Positions 38,211-50,335 of a stretch of 64,000 bases of DNA are shown piece by piece; within the stretch, counting starts at the first letter, position 1, and the number at the start of each line of letters is the position of its first letter. Under the pieces are notes generated by a model, which was given only the letters and a program-made list of their open reading frames with translations, was not told the origin of the DNA and did no database searches. A program made the position numbers and the translations under genes. The DNA comes from Sympetrum striolatum (Eukaryota > Arthropoda > Insecta > Odonata > Libellulidae). Location: contig CANPUZ010000059.1 of NCBI GenBank assembly GCA_947579665.1, positions 654,587-718,586 of the forward strand, read 5' to 3'.

Positions 38211-39799
38211 TTATTTGGTTTTGAAATGCTTCTCTAATTTTTCTAATACAATCTAAGACCTACTTGTTTCTTTGATCAAGTTTCAATAGTATTATATCAT
38301 GTCATTTTATGTTTCTAATCGTTAATGATAATTTAATTGGGTTTCAAGGATGATACAGTGGATTTAGGATGTGTGATGGGAAAATCAGGCATTTTTTTAT
38401 ATGCTCTTGCTCCAGTTTGCCTCTGTTGAATCCTTGTGGTTTTCTATTAGTTCTGTTGAAGTCCAGTTAATGCTTGTAGTTTTCCGTTAGTTCTGTTGAA
38501 GTGCTTTTAAATCCTTTTCTTTTAAATTTTCTGTACTGCTGCTATTTTTTCACCTTCCTCTATGATAGATTTGTGGATAGATAATTATAATATTCTATGG
38601 AGTGAATAATTTTGATATATAATTTAAAGCCTTATTTTAGTTATAATATATATTTAGATATAATATTGCAATGACTTTCAATATGTTCTATTATACAGGT
38701 ATACAATTAGATTTTGTCAATTAGAATTTTTAATCCTCACATGTCTGCCACCTTAACAAGCAGATTTTATTATAGTTATGGGAATATTTCAAACAGGAAA
38801 GCATGCACGAAGTTTGTGGGATGTGTTTCTGGGAATCTGAATTTATTTCAATGATCACCTTTTTGGTTACATTACCTTTAAGCTGTCTTTTGGTTCACTT
38901 TGTTTGATTTCCTTTTCTTAAGTTCAATGAAATACTGGAAGTGGAAAATGGCAATGAGTGGTCTGTAGCCCATATTGTTTTGGCTCTTGAAATAGCAGTA
39001 GATGATTTTAAACTTTTGTTTTTGCAAAGGTACAATATGCAATGTATTTTAGGATGATTTTCTTCATACTAATTGGTTTTTTTGTGATGCGTTTGTGCTA
39101 CTTCTTAGGCATTCTTGAAACAGCTTTTTGATGACATGTAGGTAAATTCTTTGCTCTCATTTTGTGTGTTTTAGTGGTTTTTTTTTTAGAGGGGCAGAAT
39201 TTCATTGCATTTGAACAATGGTTTCCTTTTAATGGTAAGGTTTTACCCATGTAATGCTCTGGATATTTTAATGTTCCAATATAGAACTAAAGAACTATAA
39301 TATATGTATACAATATATGCAATAAGAAACAAGAATTATCTTCTTTATGATATCAATCTCAGAATATGTTTGTCATATTATAGTTTACCATAAAATACTT
39401 GCATATTATTAAACAGAACTATTATGATTTACAATATTTATTCTGTATTTTTACTGAAAATGTATTATTTATACTTATGTATACTTAAGATGTACATTGT
39501 TCTATCTTTCTGACAAACCATTCATATAGGATAATTATGAGACCTAAATTTTACATTTTATATCTTAATTGATTAATTGTATTCTAATTCAGTTGCATTA
39601 TTGCTATCTTTATTGGTAATGAATCCATTTCCATCAGAACTTCATAGTGAAATATAATTGGTTGATACAAATTAATTGAAATATATTCTTTGTTTATCCA
39701 GTCCTTCTGAGCAGAGAGTATGCCTTACTTGTTTGGATAATGTACACTAAATTTTAAACGGAAGCTTAGCACTGCTTTGGGCACAAGGTTATGGGATGA

Positions 39800-39940
39800 C
39801 TATTTAGTAGTAGTTTTTCCCCAGGCCATCTTGGGAACTTTGTGTGCAAGGGTAATTGTGGTCTCGTCCGACTGGGCATCATCGTCCACCGCCATGGCCT
39901 CATAGAGGCACTGGTAACACAAAGTGTGTAAAGGATACAC
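39800..39940 (-). pseudogene. Diverged homologue of the minus-strand peptide fossil
   Basis: The minus frame reads YPLHTLCYQCLYEAMAV, DDDAQSDETT, then KVPKMAWGKTTTK and a TAG at 39800-39802. Relative to the array copies, four changes are silent (GCA/GCG, GCA/GCC, AAA/AAG, GCG/GCC), others replace residues, and Trp here replaces Cys. Keeping this frame open between diverged copies suggests real former coding sequence. No family is recognised. Confidence 0.35.
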
Positions 39941-39944
39941 CTAC

Positions 39945-40684
39945 CTTAAGGAATCACAAGGAACGTTCTAAGGGTACTTAGTACATAAGGGCATCCAGCA
40001 AGAAAAAATCCTAAGGAAAAACAGACTCGAAACAAATCTGATTGGGCCATAAATCTTTTAGGGTATGAAAAGGTTGGTACAGATGGTGTGGTCGGCAGCC
40101 ATTTATCTCGCTAAGAGGAGGGTGGGTTACCATGTTTCTGATGACCTCAGCTATGGGTTTGGTAGAGGTTAATGGATGATGTTGGGGGTAATGATGGAGT
40201 CTGAACAACGCTGTTTCTCTGCCTTCAGAAGTGGACGTTACCATATCAGGTCATCCTCAGAAATACTGGCTGAGAACTTATTTTGATTTTATTGTTCTTG
40301 CTTTTCATTTGTCATCTCTGATGACGGCACATCAGCACCACTGATAATGGTGGTGGTGGACAACAATGGCTTAGCGACAGAAAAGGTTGCCAATTTCCAA
40401 GGACAACAATATAAACCACTGGTTTGATGGCAGCTTTGGTGAGAGTGTCTCTTGAGAACCACATGAAAGGACAGTGCTACAGAAACTTTCCAGGGACTTA
40501 CAAGGATGGCATTGCTTGAGACTTGTCAATGAGATTTTCAGATGAGTACCTTCACTAATGCCTCCTACTCATCATCTCCTACCAATATTTCTTCATTTAT
40601 TCCGTTTCAGTATTCTCTGAAGTAGCATTTATATAGGCATTAGGTTTAGAAATAGTTGATATTATCAGACTCAATTAAAATTAC
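39945..40684 (-). other. Unassigned segment with decayed coding look
   Basis: This piece is absent from all array units and has a higher GC content than its surroundings. On the minus strand a frame from about 40518 stays open to 40290, ending ...SSEMTNEKQEQ. Beyond the stop the same frame carries peptide-like pieces broken by several stops. It may be an exon or retrocopy upstream of the CYQCL fossil, or chance. Confidence 0.25.
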
Positions 40685-40845
40685 TTTAAGATGATTACAA
40701 ATTTAAGTTATATCTGGCAATCCATCTCCCATGTATTACATATAGATGTTTCTCCAATTATGCATTCACTGGCTCATTCATTCATAGGTGATTAAAATTG
40801 TAACCATATTTCATAAGTGTCACTGACTTGTAATTTTTACGACGT

Positions 40846-42620
40846 ACTGGCCATAACCTGTAATCACCAAAAAAAAAGTGATTTTGAGGTTCAGTGTCGT
40901 GGGTTTGATGCTAGTTGGCCCCAAACGAAGGTAAAGATGCATTTTGGGGATTTTCATAATTTTTTGAGGCATTTCCCAGTAAATTAGAGTGGAAATTCGA
41001 GGGAACACTGGCAGCTGTGAATATACAACGAAAATCAAAATGATATCTTTGACGAATATTCTTTGTTCGATGCTAGGTCAAGGAAAATATTCTTCCATTT
41101 AAATTGCATTGGGACAATATATATAAGATTTTTTTCAATCCTTTCCCCATGACATGGAAACTTGAAATTCTGCGTGTGGGTAGAGTTTATGAATATATTT
41201 TATATACACATTTTTAAGTTTTGCTGAAGGTCCTTGGTTCAATCCCATAGAGTTTTTTCCATTCATAAATGCATTTCTTAGGGGAAAAATGGAACCCAAT
41301 TTTAGTGCCTTCCCAGTATGATATTGACTTTAAAATTTGCACTAAATAAATTAAATTCCTATCAAGCTATACTGTGTATTCACATCTGCAAATAGGTCCT
41401 GGGTTCGACACCAGGCATCTCTAAAATTAGAAATTACTATGATTTTTAAGATGTTTTTAAAACTTCTCATGATATCACAGAAACTTTAAACTTGTCTTGT
41501 GAATAGAGGTCTTTAACACTTTTTATATAAATTACACATTGTTTCCCTGATGGTCCTTGGTTTGATCCTAGAGAGCCATTTACATTCCTCTATGCATTGC
41601 AAATGAGGATAATAGAAACTTATCGTATGTTTTTCCTGTATATATATCAACTTCAATCTTTGGGTTAAGTATGTTCCATTCCTTTCAGGACTTTCTACGT
41701 ATTCAAAACCTCCAAATGTTTTTGGGTTTTACACTAGGCTTGTCTACTTTTTTAAAAGAATGAATATCGAGATTTTCAAATTTTTTATGATTGGTTTAAG
41801 GTTGAAATTATGACCATGTATATGAACAGAAGTAATGGATGTGTCATGAACGCAGCTAATAATTTACCTTATGATCATTGGTTCGATGCACTGTTTGGAA
41901 TCCGTCATTCAATTATACGCAAATATAGAGTTCCATTCTAAGGCATTTACAATAATTGACTTGGGATTTTAGAAATGGTCAGATTATCCCAAAGCAAATT
42001 TTTTCATGTCATTTCGTCAGAAAAAAATACTCGGTTCGGCACCAGATCTGCTGAATACAAAGTCGATTTCTATATGGAATAATTTAGGTTCCTATGCCTT
42101 GGGTGGGTGAAAATTTCTTCCATTTAAGAAAAATTGTTGCGATTTTTAAGAATTTTTTCAATCTCTTATCCGATTAAATTCAAACGTAAAATCCTGCATG
42201 TAAATAGAGATCATAAGTACATTTCATGTCAGAATTTAACGGTTTCTTACATGATCTTTGGTTTGAGGACAACACCATTTGCATTTCTCTATGCTATGAA
42301 AATGTGGATAAAGGATTCTTTTTTAAGGATAACCCAGAAATGATATCCTCTTAAAACCTTGTATAGTTTTATTACTACATGGTCATTCTATGTATTCACA
42401 TTATTGGAAAAGTCATGGGTTCAAGACCAGTTAGCTCTAGCATTTGAAATGCTTTGCAGGAATTTCAATTTTTATATTCGTTAACCAAAAGTTGAAAATT
42501 CTCTAGCCAGGCATGTGAAGAGATTTCATAAATATTTCTTTAAAATAGTTTGTCTATCACCTTATGAAAATTGGTTCTAGCTAGGGCACCATTTGTATTC
42601 AACCATATAGTTGTAAGAGG
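40846..42620 (+). repeat. Diverged chain of B-box modules (about ten)
   Basis: B-box-like motifs occur at 40902, 41064, 41236, 41402, 41559, 41880, 42035, 42260, 42418 and 42573, mostly 155-172 bp apart. The first five are in the same order and spacing as the composite unit at 50.4-51.1 kb: gtttgatgctag, gttcgatgctagg, ttggttcaatccc, gggttcgacaccagg, ttggtttgatccta. Between boxes, 'catggaaacttgaaattc' and 'tttacattcctctatgcatt' recur. It is a decayed copy of the six-module repeat. Confidence 0.6.
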
Positions 42621-43985
42621 GAATACAAAATTAGGTTTGAGGGACTACTTGATTTGATACCGTCTTTTCATTTGCCTTATCAATATGCTTTTATATAACT
42701 TTTGCTGATACATACTATGATTATATTGTTAATAGATTATTAATTATTATTAGTTATTATTATTCTGGAACACAGTAAACCCTCACTAACACAAATCTCA
42801 AGTGACCGGGCAAAGAGTTTGCTTTAAGAAACATTCATGCTAACTGTAGTTCAGTAAAAATTATACAGATATTCTGATTTCTATTATGTTTTTTAACTAT
42901 AAGTAACCATCACACCATTTTCTATTAACTCCTTCTTTACCTCTTTGATAGGTTAAAATATGCCATCATTAATGTTAAGCGACAAACTTACAATAAATTG
43001 GTTTAATATTTTTATTTTAAATCACAGTCAGGTATTAATTACATGAAAAATAACCAGTCTTCAAAATCAGAATTTTTCGTTATTAATTTGCTATAGAAGT
43101 TAGTTTTAGCATTTTTTAGGCTTAAAATATCATGCAAATACTTTTGCATAAGAGCAAGGAGCATATGTGGTTTGAGATGTGGACTTGAGCTTTTAAATTA
43201 TTGGTCGAGATAAATATATTGGCATTTGGCAGAATCACCTTATTCCATGAGTAAAGAAACTCAAGTGCAAATGCGTCACAAGAATGTGCATTAACAGTTG
43301 TAGCATTTATGTTTGCATTAGTATTCCAGAATATGTTTAAAAATCAACTAAATATACCTCAAAGTTTATACTTTTATTCCTCTTTTTGATGGTGTTAATT
43401 TTCAGTCCATCAGTAGCATGATAAATAATGTATCTATGTTATAATTGACGCTACATAAACATTCTACAGATGTCACAATTAGGCCATTTTGATTTTTACT
43501 GATCATTTTCCAACAATTCTTTACTACTTATATCACATGTGTATTTGTTCGTGTTCTTGAGTTTTGCGCAATAAAATTACGACTTAATATTTATGACCAA
43601 ACAACATGATTATAGCAAGAAGCCATCAATGCTTGTTTCTACTTTTTAATCGTAAATTTCAGGAAAAATCGCCACATTGTAGATGAGTGGACTTTTAGAG
43701 GTGACTAAGATGTATTCCTCAAAGCGAATCAGTAACTTTGGATTATTTATATATATTATTACTTTATTACTCTCATAATATAAATTGACCGGAAAATTGC
43801 CCACAATCTTGAGTTTTATCATCATATATATTTTTTTTAAGTGCTGCAAATTGTATTCTCATCATCGGAAGGTAGATATGTTAACGGACCACAGTAACAG
43901 TGAACAGACTACCATCGACATTTTATTCTCAATGATAAAGATTTTAATATTTTCTGAATAATTACTTTATATTTTATAAATAAAT
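42621..43985. other. AT-rich stretch; possible single Tc1/pogo-type end near 42770
   Basis: No gene seen. 'acagtaaaccctcactaac' at 42773 has the look of a pogo/Tigger-type terminal inverted repeat, but no matching inverted copy was found nearby. The short frames in this stretch (for example minus 43646-43849) have no recognisable motif. Confidence 0.25.
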
Positions 43986-43989
43986 ATAC

Positions 43990-44660
43990 ACCATATATTT
44001 ATATAAATTAGACTGCGGGTGTGTTTCTCTATATCTTCTCTAAAAACTCATGAGTTGCAAAACTTTGAGATTTTCTACATTATTAAAGGTCGTGCAGAGT
44101 ATAGGCTACTTTTTATTTACTAAGGTAAAGTCCACCGTACAAACCTAGAAGGGTCAAAACATTTTCATGAGATATAGACATAAAATTCATTTCTTTTGTT
44201 GAAGGGTCCATTTCTTTTTCAAAATATAATTAGAAATAACTGTCTTCAAAAGTCGATTTAAGCACCAAAAGAAGGCAAATAGAATAAAGATTCTTATATT
44301 AGTCGTTGAATGTTGTGCTTGATTCGCAATTGCAAATATTTTCATTAAATATGTGAATATTTTATCGATATTTTTAATTTGAAAACAACCCATCCCCCTG
44401 ATAATCAAAGTATTTGTTTTTTCCTAGTTAATGCATTTATTGGTAAGAACAAATTGAGAAGATATGAGTACTTCAAATTAATGTCAGCAATAATTGATAG
44501 ATTATAGGAAGAGGGAGAAATTAAATGAGATCTTAGTAGTTTCAACTATGGATGATATGCTGAAAACCAGCGAGTTGTCATGTTGTAGCAAATCTCCAAT
44601 ACCATATTCCTTGATCGTAGAGGTAAAGCAAGTTTATGTTTTGTTATATGCAGAATGCAA
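43990..44660. repeat. Diverged segmental duplication of 47.0-47.8 kb
   Basis: 'ttctacattattaaa', 'tgagatatagacataaa', 'acccatccccctga', 'gatagattata' and 'ggtaaagcaagtttatg' follow in the same order as at 47050, 47158, 47367, 47478 and 47750. This is an old copy whose right end runs directly into the palindrome-bearing element at 44677. Confidence 0.6.
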
Positions 44661-44676
44661 AAAGTAATTCATAGTA

Positions 44677-45360
44677 TTTTTACTTTCTCCATATACGTAG
44701 TATAGAGAAAGTATTGTATTTGCAAAAAATTCGACCTCCAGATTTCATCCGAAATAGATGTTTTAGGGGCCAATATTGTTTGTTTTTGCTATTTTCCCGA
44801 ACATGTCTGTCTGTGTGTCTATCTGAGGTAAAAAAAATCGTAGGCGCTCTATCTTAAAAGGTAATTATGCAATCATTTCCCAAATTCATATTTAGTGTTT
44901 TCCTAACATTGCCAATAGTTGATTAGTTTTTGATGAATACCGCTTAACCCGAAGTTGTGGTTTGGCTGGAACAAATTTTTTTTTCATCAACATCTCTGTC
45001 AGAATGCAGTGTAGGTATATACAATGATGCAAAAACGTTATAGATGATGCACTTTACTACAACCATTGTTTGAAACATTTTTTCGCTACACTGATGATTT
45101 AGGTGTTATTCTTGAATAATCGTGAACCAGAAGTTGTTGTTAATCCAGAAATGGAAGTTTTTCATACATATCTCTGTCACAATGCAATGTAGGTATATAC
45201 AATTATCCACAAAAGTTACAATTAATATAATTCACTACAATTTTTTTAAATATTTTTCTGTAACACTCATTGTTTTTGAGTTATTTATATATTACCGGCA
45301 TATGCTTCTGTTTTCAATAAATATAGAGAAATTCATGTGTTGGCCACATCAGATTTTTTT
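44677..45360 (+). mobile_element. Free-standing copy of the palindrome-bearing dispersed element
   Basis: It begins 'tttttactttctcc' and has a 9-bp perfect inverted pair, TACTTTCTC (44680) and GAGAAAGTA (to 44712). It continues with a 'gatgttttaggggcca' box like that of the array, holds two internal ~185-bp repeats ('atctctgtcagaatgcagtg', 'atctctgtcacaatgcaatg'), and ends at 'catgtgttggccacatcag' followed by Ts. It has no coding capacity. Confidence 0.55.
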
Positions 45361-45559
45361 GAGTGCTTCCATTTCATATACATTTGATATTTTTCAGTTA
45401 TTGGTGTTTAATCTCTGCATCTGTCTAGGCACTGTGACTGCATTTGTGTTATTTGATTGAGCTCCATGTTACGCATTTTAGCATTCAGGCACAAGTCAGA
45501 CCCGTAATACACTTACTTTCTCCAAAGAATATTTATTGGTTATTTTAGAGTTATGTCTA

Positions 45560-46012
45560 TTATATATAGATGCTTCTCCAGATTCATTCATGTATATACC
45601 CAGATAGGATACTAATTCACAGGCTAAACTACTAGCGCCATTGACTCAAAATTTTTACCACATATTGGCTATAACATACAACTGCCAGAAAAATGTTGCG
45701 ATATTCAACCTCAGTGTCATAGGTTCGATTCCAGAAGGACCCAAATTCCCGATTTTTTCCATTTAAATGCATTGCTTTGATTTTCTGTAATTTTAAAAAA
45801 ATAATTCCCAGATAGGTAGAGAATCAAAACTCAAGGAGCATATATAAATGGTCATTTTCTATTGAAAAATAAATGACTTTTATGGAAATTATCCTGGGTT
45901 CGATGCTAGGATGATGCAAAAATCGGCCGTTTAAAATACATTGAGGTAGATTTTCATTATTGTTTTTCATGCACTTATAGAAATGATAGGAAGTTAGTGC
46001 TCGGCTAAAAGT

Positions 46013-46014
<2 letters not shown>
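45560..46014 (+). repeat. Start of a composite B-box repeat (modules 1-2)
   Basis: It opens with 'gatgcttctccagattcatt' and 'attcacaggctaaac', as do the copies at 50280 and 51430. It carries module 1 (ggttcgattccag, 45722) and module 2 (gggttcgatgctagg, 45897), then is cut by the (TA)n run. Confidence 0.6.

Positions 46015-46047
<33 letters not shown>
46015..46047. repeat. (TA)n microsatellite
   Basis: About 33 bp of uninterrupted TA separates module 2 of the composite repeat from the tRNA-like head that follows. Confidence 0.9.
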
Positions 46048-46050
<3 letters not shown>

Positions 46051-46140
46051 ACACATAGAGGTGGTGATCTTCTGTTGTACTGCATAGGAAAAATCACCAG
46101 AAAGACCCGGGTTCGATGCCGGGCCGTAAATGTATCTGTC
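46048..46140 (+). mobile_element. tRNA-like head (SINE-like)
   Basis: An A-box-like 'agaggtggtgatc' near 46057 is followed about 50 bp later by a perfect B box, GGTTCGATGCC, at 46110. The B box sits in a stem in which CCCGG pairs with CCGGG. Spacing and order fit an RNA polymerase III tRNA-type promoter. It is not a functional tRNA gene as I read it: no clean cloverleaf, acceptor stem or anticodon arm could be drawn. It is the best-preserved member of the B-box modules and may be their ancestor. Confidence 0.5.
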
Positions 46141-47340
46141 ATATAAAACACATTGGGATGGTTTTTAATTATTTCCTTCATGCACTTATCGAAATAATAG
46201 GTAGTTCTTGCTGCGATGGAAGAAGTATATTAAGTCTCTGTTTGAAAAACAATTAGATAAGACCATGCTGTTTCTGGGTTTGATGCCAGAGCACTTTAAA
46301 ATTTCTCTCATAAGGAATATATGGGAAAAGTAGGATGTTGTTTGAGGCAGTTAAGGCATTTCTGCCTTAATTTTCAAACATAGTAAGAGATGGTGATCTT
46401 CTGTTGTGCTGCATAGGAATTACCTCCAAAAAGACCCGGGTGTGTTGCCAGACGATTAAATTGCAGCAAATGTTAAGAATACTTTCCATCCTTTTTTTTT
46501 CTTTTGAGGACAGTCCCGATATGATGGCAACATGAAATGAATGTTGTCAATCTGCTTGCAGTATGCAAGCTACATTTTACTTGTAAAATATATTTCTTTT
46601 GTGCTTGTTCATTGATTCCGATATCCATTTGTGCCTTTCCTAAAAAATCTCCTTAAACATGATGCTTCTTATCCTAATGCTATCTTCGAGTGAATTTTTA
46701 TTATCCTCAAACAAATGTTGTCACCATCAAATAAATTTTTCATTCAAAGGATATGATTTCTAATATATGGGTGGTTTTACATATTTTATTATAAATTTAT
46801 TTTACTTGTTTATTGGTTTGGAAATAATTATAGCCTAGCATTTTCTATGTATCCTTAATTATGAGGTATGTTTTACTATCAGCTCTATAAGAATTGTATG
46901 TATCAATTTAAATATTCCCCTTGAGAATCAATGAGCACTTCAACTAGTCTTTTATATGAATATATATGTCAAATATAAAATAGTGTGTGTGTGTATGTTT
47001 ACTAAATACTCGAGAACCAAGAGTCACACGACTTAGAAGTATTCTACATTATTAAAAGTCAACCCTGCGCAGTGCTACTCTTAGACTACTTACAGGATAC
47101 TCTTTATTTCCCTGAAGTCCATGTTTTGTACCCAGATGGGTGAAAACGTTTTCTTAAGAAATAAATGTCAAGGTAATTTTTTTGTTGCAATGTTAATTTC
47201 AAAATTGAATTAGAAATAATTATTGTAGGAAGTCAAATTAAGCACCATGAGAAAAAGAATAGAATCAGGATTCTTTTTCTGATCCTGAAATATCGTTTGA
47301 TATTTAAGCTTACGCACATTTTGATAAAGTGCGTAAATAT
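46048..47340. repeat. Segmental duplication, copy 2
   Basis: It is homologous to 36922-38210, with three B-box modules (46110, 46278, 46440) and then the 'gtatgcaagctacatttta' flank. Here the tRNA-like box is less decayed (gggttcgatgccggg) than in copy 1 (gggtttgatactggg). No gene seen. Confidence 0.75.
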
Positions 47341-47999
47341 TTTATGGAAATATTGTGTTTGTAAATAACCCATCCCCCTGACAATGAAGGTGATTGTTGT
47401 GTTCCCAGCTCATGTATATATCGGTAAGAATACATTGAGAGAATATGCCCAACTCAAATTAATGTTATGAATAAGTGATAGATTATATGAAGTTGGAGAA
47501 ATTTAAGGAGATATTTGTAACTGCAGCTTTGAATGATATACTGTAAAGAATCAAGCATAAAAATGTACAAATACCAGTATTTTAAAAAGTTTTTCTAATT
47601 TTTTGGAAGTATCAACCAAGTTTAATTTATATCAATGTTATTGTTTACTGACTATTTTGTGGGATAAATGGGTTTATAGCAGTTTGTTAGATAAATTGCT
47701 TTGTCTCGATCAATACAACAGTGATTGGATGTAAAAATCCTAAAAAAGGTAAAGTAAGTTTATGTTTATTTATTTGAAGAGTGCAATAAGTTATAAAAAT
47801 ATATTCTTATATTTAGGCAAATTTGTAGACTTAATTTCTACTCCCTTTTCTATGTTTATTGGTTTTAAAATATTTATAGCCTGGTATTTGCTATCTGCCT
47901 AAAATTATGAGGCATTGATACAATCAAGGTTGTTACACTGGTATTTATCAACTGCAATTCCTCCATTGAGATTCAATGGACAATTCTGCTAGTATATAT
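47341..47999. repeat. Duplicated flank segments
   Basis: 47341-47780 repeats 44350-44660. 47860-47990 repeats 37685-37840 and 46800-46960 ('tttattggttt...tatagcct', 'ttgagattcaatg'). No gene seen. Confidence 0.5.
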
Positions 48000-48500
48000 A
48001 TAAGCGATCAAAACTCTAACCATGTTCCACAAGTTTCATTGATTTGAAATTTTTGCTACATACTGGCCATATTCTGTAATGGGCAGAGAAAGTGTTGCTT
48101 TGCACCTCAGAGCCATGGGTTTGATGCCAGAAGGTCCCAAAGTCCCGATTTTCTCCTTAAAGATCCATTGTAGTGATTTTGAAAAATATTTTGAGGAACT
48201 TCTTGGCAAAGTAGAGAAAATAAATTCAAGAGATTTCTGGAAATTGTGCATATCTGATAAAACAAAAAAAATATCTTCTACAATTATCCTTGGTCGACTC
48301 TATGTTGGTGCAAATATTCTTCCATTTAAAATGCATTGTGTCAATTTTTAAGATTAAAAAAAACTATTCCCCAATAACATAGAAGCATGAAACTCGGCAT
48401 TTAATTATGGATCATAATCACATTTTTTATCCATTTTTCATAGGTTTTTTAATGGTCCTTGGTTCGATCCCTGAGAGCCATTTACATTTCTTTCTGCATT
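48000..48500 (+). repeat. Partial composite B-box repeat
   Basis: B-box-like sites lie at 48118 (gggtttgatgccag), 48291 (weak, ggtcgactc) and 48461 (ggttcgatccctg), in the order of modules 1-3. The opposite strand reads GPSGIKPMAL, the usual mark of an antisense B box. Confidence 0.5.
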
Positions 48501-49319
48501 TCAAATGGGGATAACGATGTGTTATTTTAGGACCTTTCTGGTAAGATATCTACCTCAATATTTCAATTATATAAGTTATATATCTACCATGGAATTATAT
48601 GTATTCACTCCTTCCTTTGTTCCTTCAATAGGGAATTCAAAATCATAGATTTCCCAAAAAATAATATATATCTATAAAAATGCCACCAAATAGGTGTTAG
48701 TTTGCCACCAGGTTGGTGATGATTTCAACAAATTGCTGCAATTTTTAAGAATATTTCCAACTATTAATTTTTTGAGGGATCTTCTTGATATATAATAGAC
48801 ATGTAGTTTGTATAATGAATATGCTTACAAAATGCAAGCAACTCTTATATACATTCATAGGGGATCATATTTCTAACCATGTTCCACAAGTGTCATTGCT
48901 CTACTAACATCCCACGACTCTGTGGAGCTACACAAATTAATTTTCATCCAGCCCTTTTCACAGCAACTAGCACTAATTCTTCACAGATATTCTACTTACT
49001 TAATTGGATACCTTAGAACAAAAGTAAAATTATATCTTGACTTTTGAAAACTCTATTTTGGTTAATATACGCTACTGCTATAATTTGTTTTTGTTTCCGA
49101 CTCATGTAATACTCATGCACATATATTTGTTATATAGCTTAGATTTTTACTTTACTCTTATGCTAACCTTTATATTGATGGGTGACGCTTAGTATGTTCA
49201 TGTATCCATTGCCTCTCAGTCTAGGAGAGGTTTCATTATCACTGAATGTACTCTTGACTGAATGTACTGATTCATGGGTCAATAGAGATGCCTCACACTC
49301 ATCTGCTGTCACAGAATAT
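48501..49319. other. AT-rich stretch with no recognised gene
   Basis: Weak traces of composite-repeat linkers occur ('gcaattttta' near 48740, 'catgttccacaagtgtcatt' near 48877). I see no coding or RNA gene. Confidence 0.4.
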
Positions 49320-50219
49320 TTATAGTTGAAATTCGAGGGATCGCTAGAAGCCGTGCATATCCAACGAAAATCAAAAAGACATCTTCGAATATTGTCCATG
49401 GTTCGATGCTAGATCGGGGCAAAAATCGGCCGTTTAAAATGCATTGTGGCGATTTTTAAGATTTTTTTTGGACCCCTTCCCGATGGCATGGAAACTTTAA
49501 ATTTGTCATGGCCTTAGATATCATAAATATCATACATAATAAAATTTTCCATATTCGCGGATGGTCCTTGGTTCGATCCCAGAGGGCCATTTACATTCCT
49601 CCATGCATTTCTTATGGAGATAACGGAAACAAATTTTAGGTACTTCCCGGCATGATATCAACTTCAAACTTTGTACAAAATAAGATCACGTACTTAAAAC
49701 TTATACTGTGCATTCACAGCTGCCAATATGTCCTGGGCTCGACACCAGGCGTCTCTAAAATCAGTAACTGATCCGATTTTTAAGAAATATATTGAACCCT
49801 TTTACAATAATATAGAAACTTGAAATTCCGCATATAGATAGAGATTATAGATTAATTTCAAAAACAGGTTTTAGATTTCCAAGATTGTCCTTGGTTTGAA
49901 TCCAGAGAGCTATTTACATTTGTGAAAAGTAGAACGTCGTTTGAGGCAGTTGCCGTCAATATTTCTCCTTGAATTTTCACACATAATTAGAGAAGGTGAT
50001 CTTCTGTTGTGCTGCATAGAAAGTTCACCAAGAAGACCCGGGTTCAATGCCAGACGATTAAATTGATGCAAATTCTAAGAATATTTTCAATCCTTTTTCT
50101 TTTCTTTTGAGGACCGTCCCGATGTAATGCTGATATGAAATTAGTGTTGTCGATCTGCTTGCAGTATGCAAGCAACATTTTACTCGTATCTATTATGTAT
50201 AGATGCTTCTCCGGATTCA

Positions 50220-50254
<35 letters not shown>

Positions 50255-50330
50255 ATTATATATATATATGTATTATATATAGATGCTTCTCCGGATTCAT
50301 TCATATATATAGCTATATAGCTATATAGGT
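49320..50330 (+). repeat. Composite six-module repeat, copy 1 (5' truncated)
   Basis: B boxes lie at 49400, 49570, 49736, 49893 and 50041, spaced 170, 166, 157 and 148 bp. The last is followed by 'gatctgcttgcagtatgc', 'gatgcttctccggattcatt' and (AT)n. The order and spacing are those of the next copy, shifted by 1,229 bp. Confidence 0.75.
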
Positions 50331-50335
50331 ATATA
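50218..50335. repeat. (AT)n microsatellite between composite copies
   Basis: AT runs surround two copies of 'gatgcttctccggattcatt' (50201 and 50281), an 80-bp local duplication. The same AT-prone site is at 51450 in the next copy. Confidence 0.85.

Larger units (their letters stand above)
38215..40845. repeat. Old, diverged copy of the array unit outside the array
   Basis: It follows the unit in order: 310-bp-like block from 38222, 'gatacagtggatttagg' at 38353, the B-type block to 38960, the 'gatgacatgtaggt' region near 39130, the fossil block 39690-39940, and 'cataagtgtcac' near 40812. It differs from the array at many positions. Unlike the array units it has 740 bp (39945-40684) inserted between the fossil and the 'gatgattac' motif, so the array units probably descend from a shortened form. 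Confidence 0.7.

Noticed and set aside
42770..42860. Complete pogo/Tigger-type DNA transposon
   Set aside because: Only one end-like sequence was seen; no inverted partner, transposase or TA duplication was found.
46048..46140. Functional tRNA gene
   Set aside because: The B box and an A-box-like stretch are present, but no complete cloverleaf with acceptor and anticodon stems could be drawn.
50135..50320. Plus-strand 61-codon frame through the (AT)n tract
   Set aside because: The peptide is IY repeats encoded by the microsatellite.
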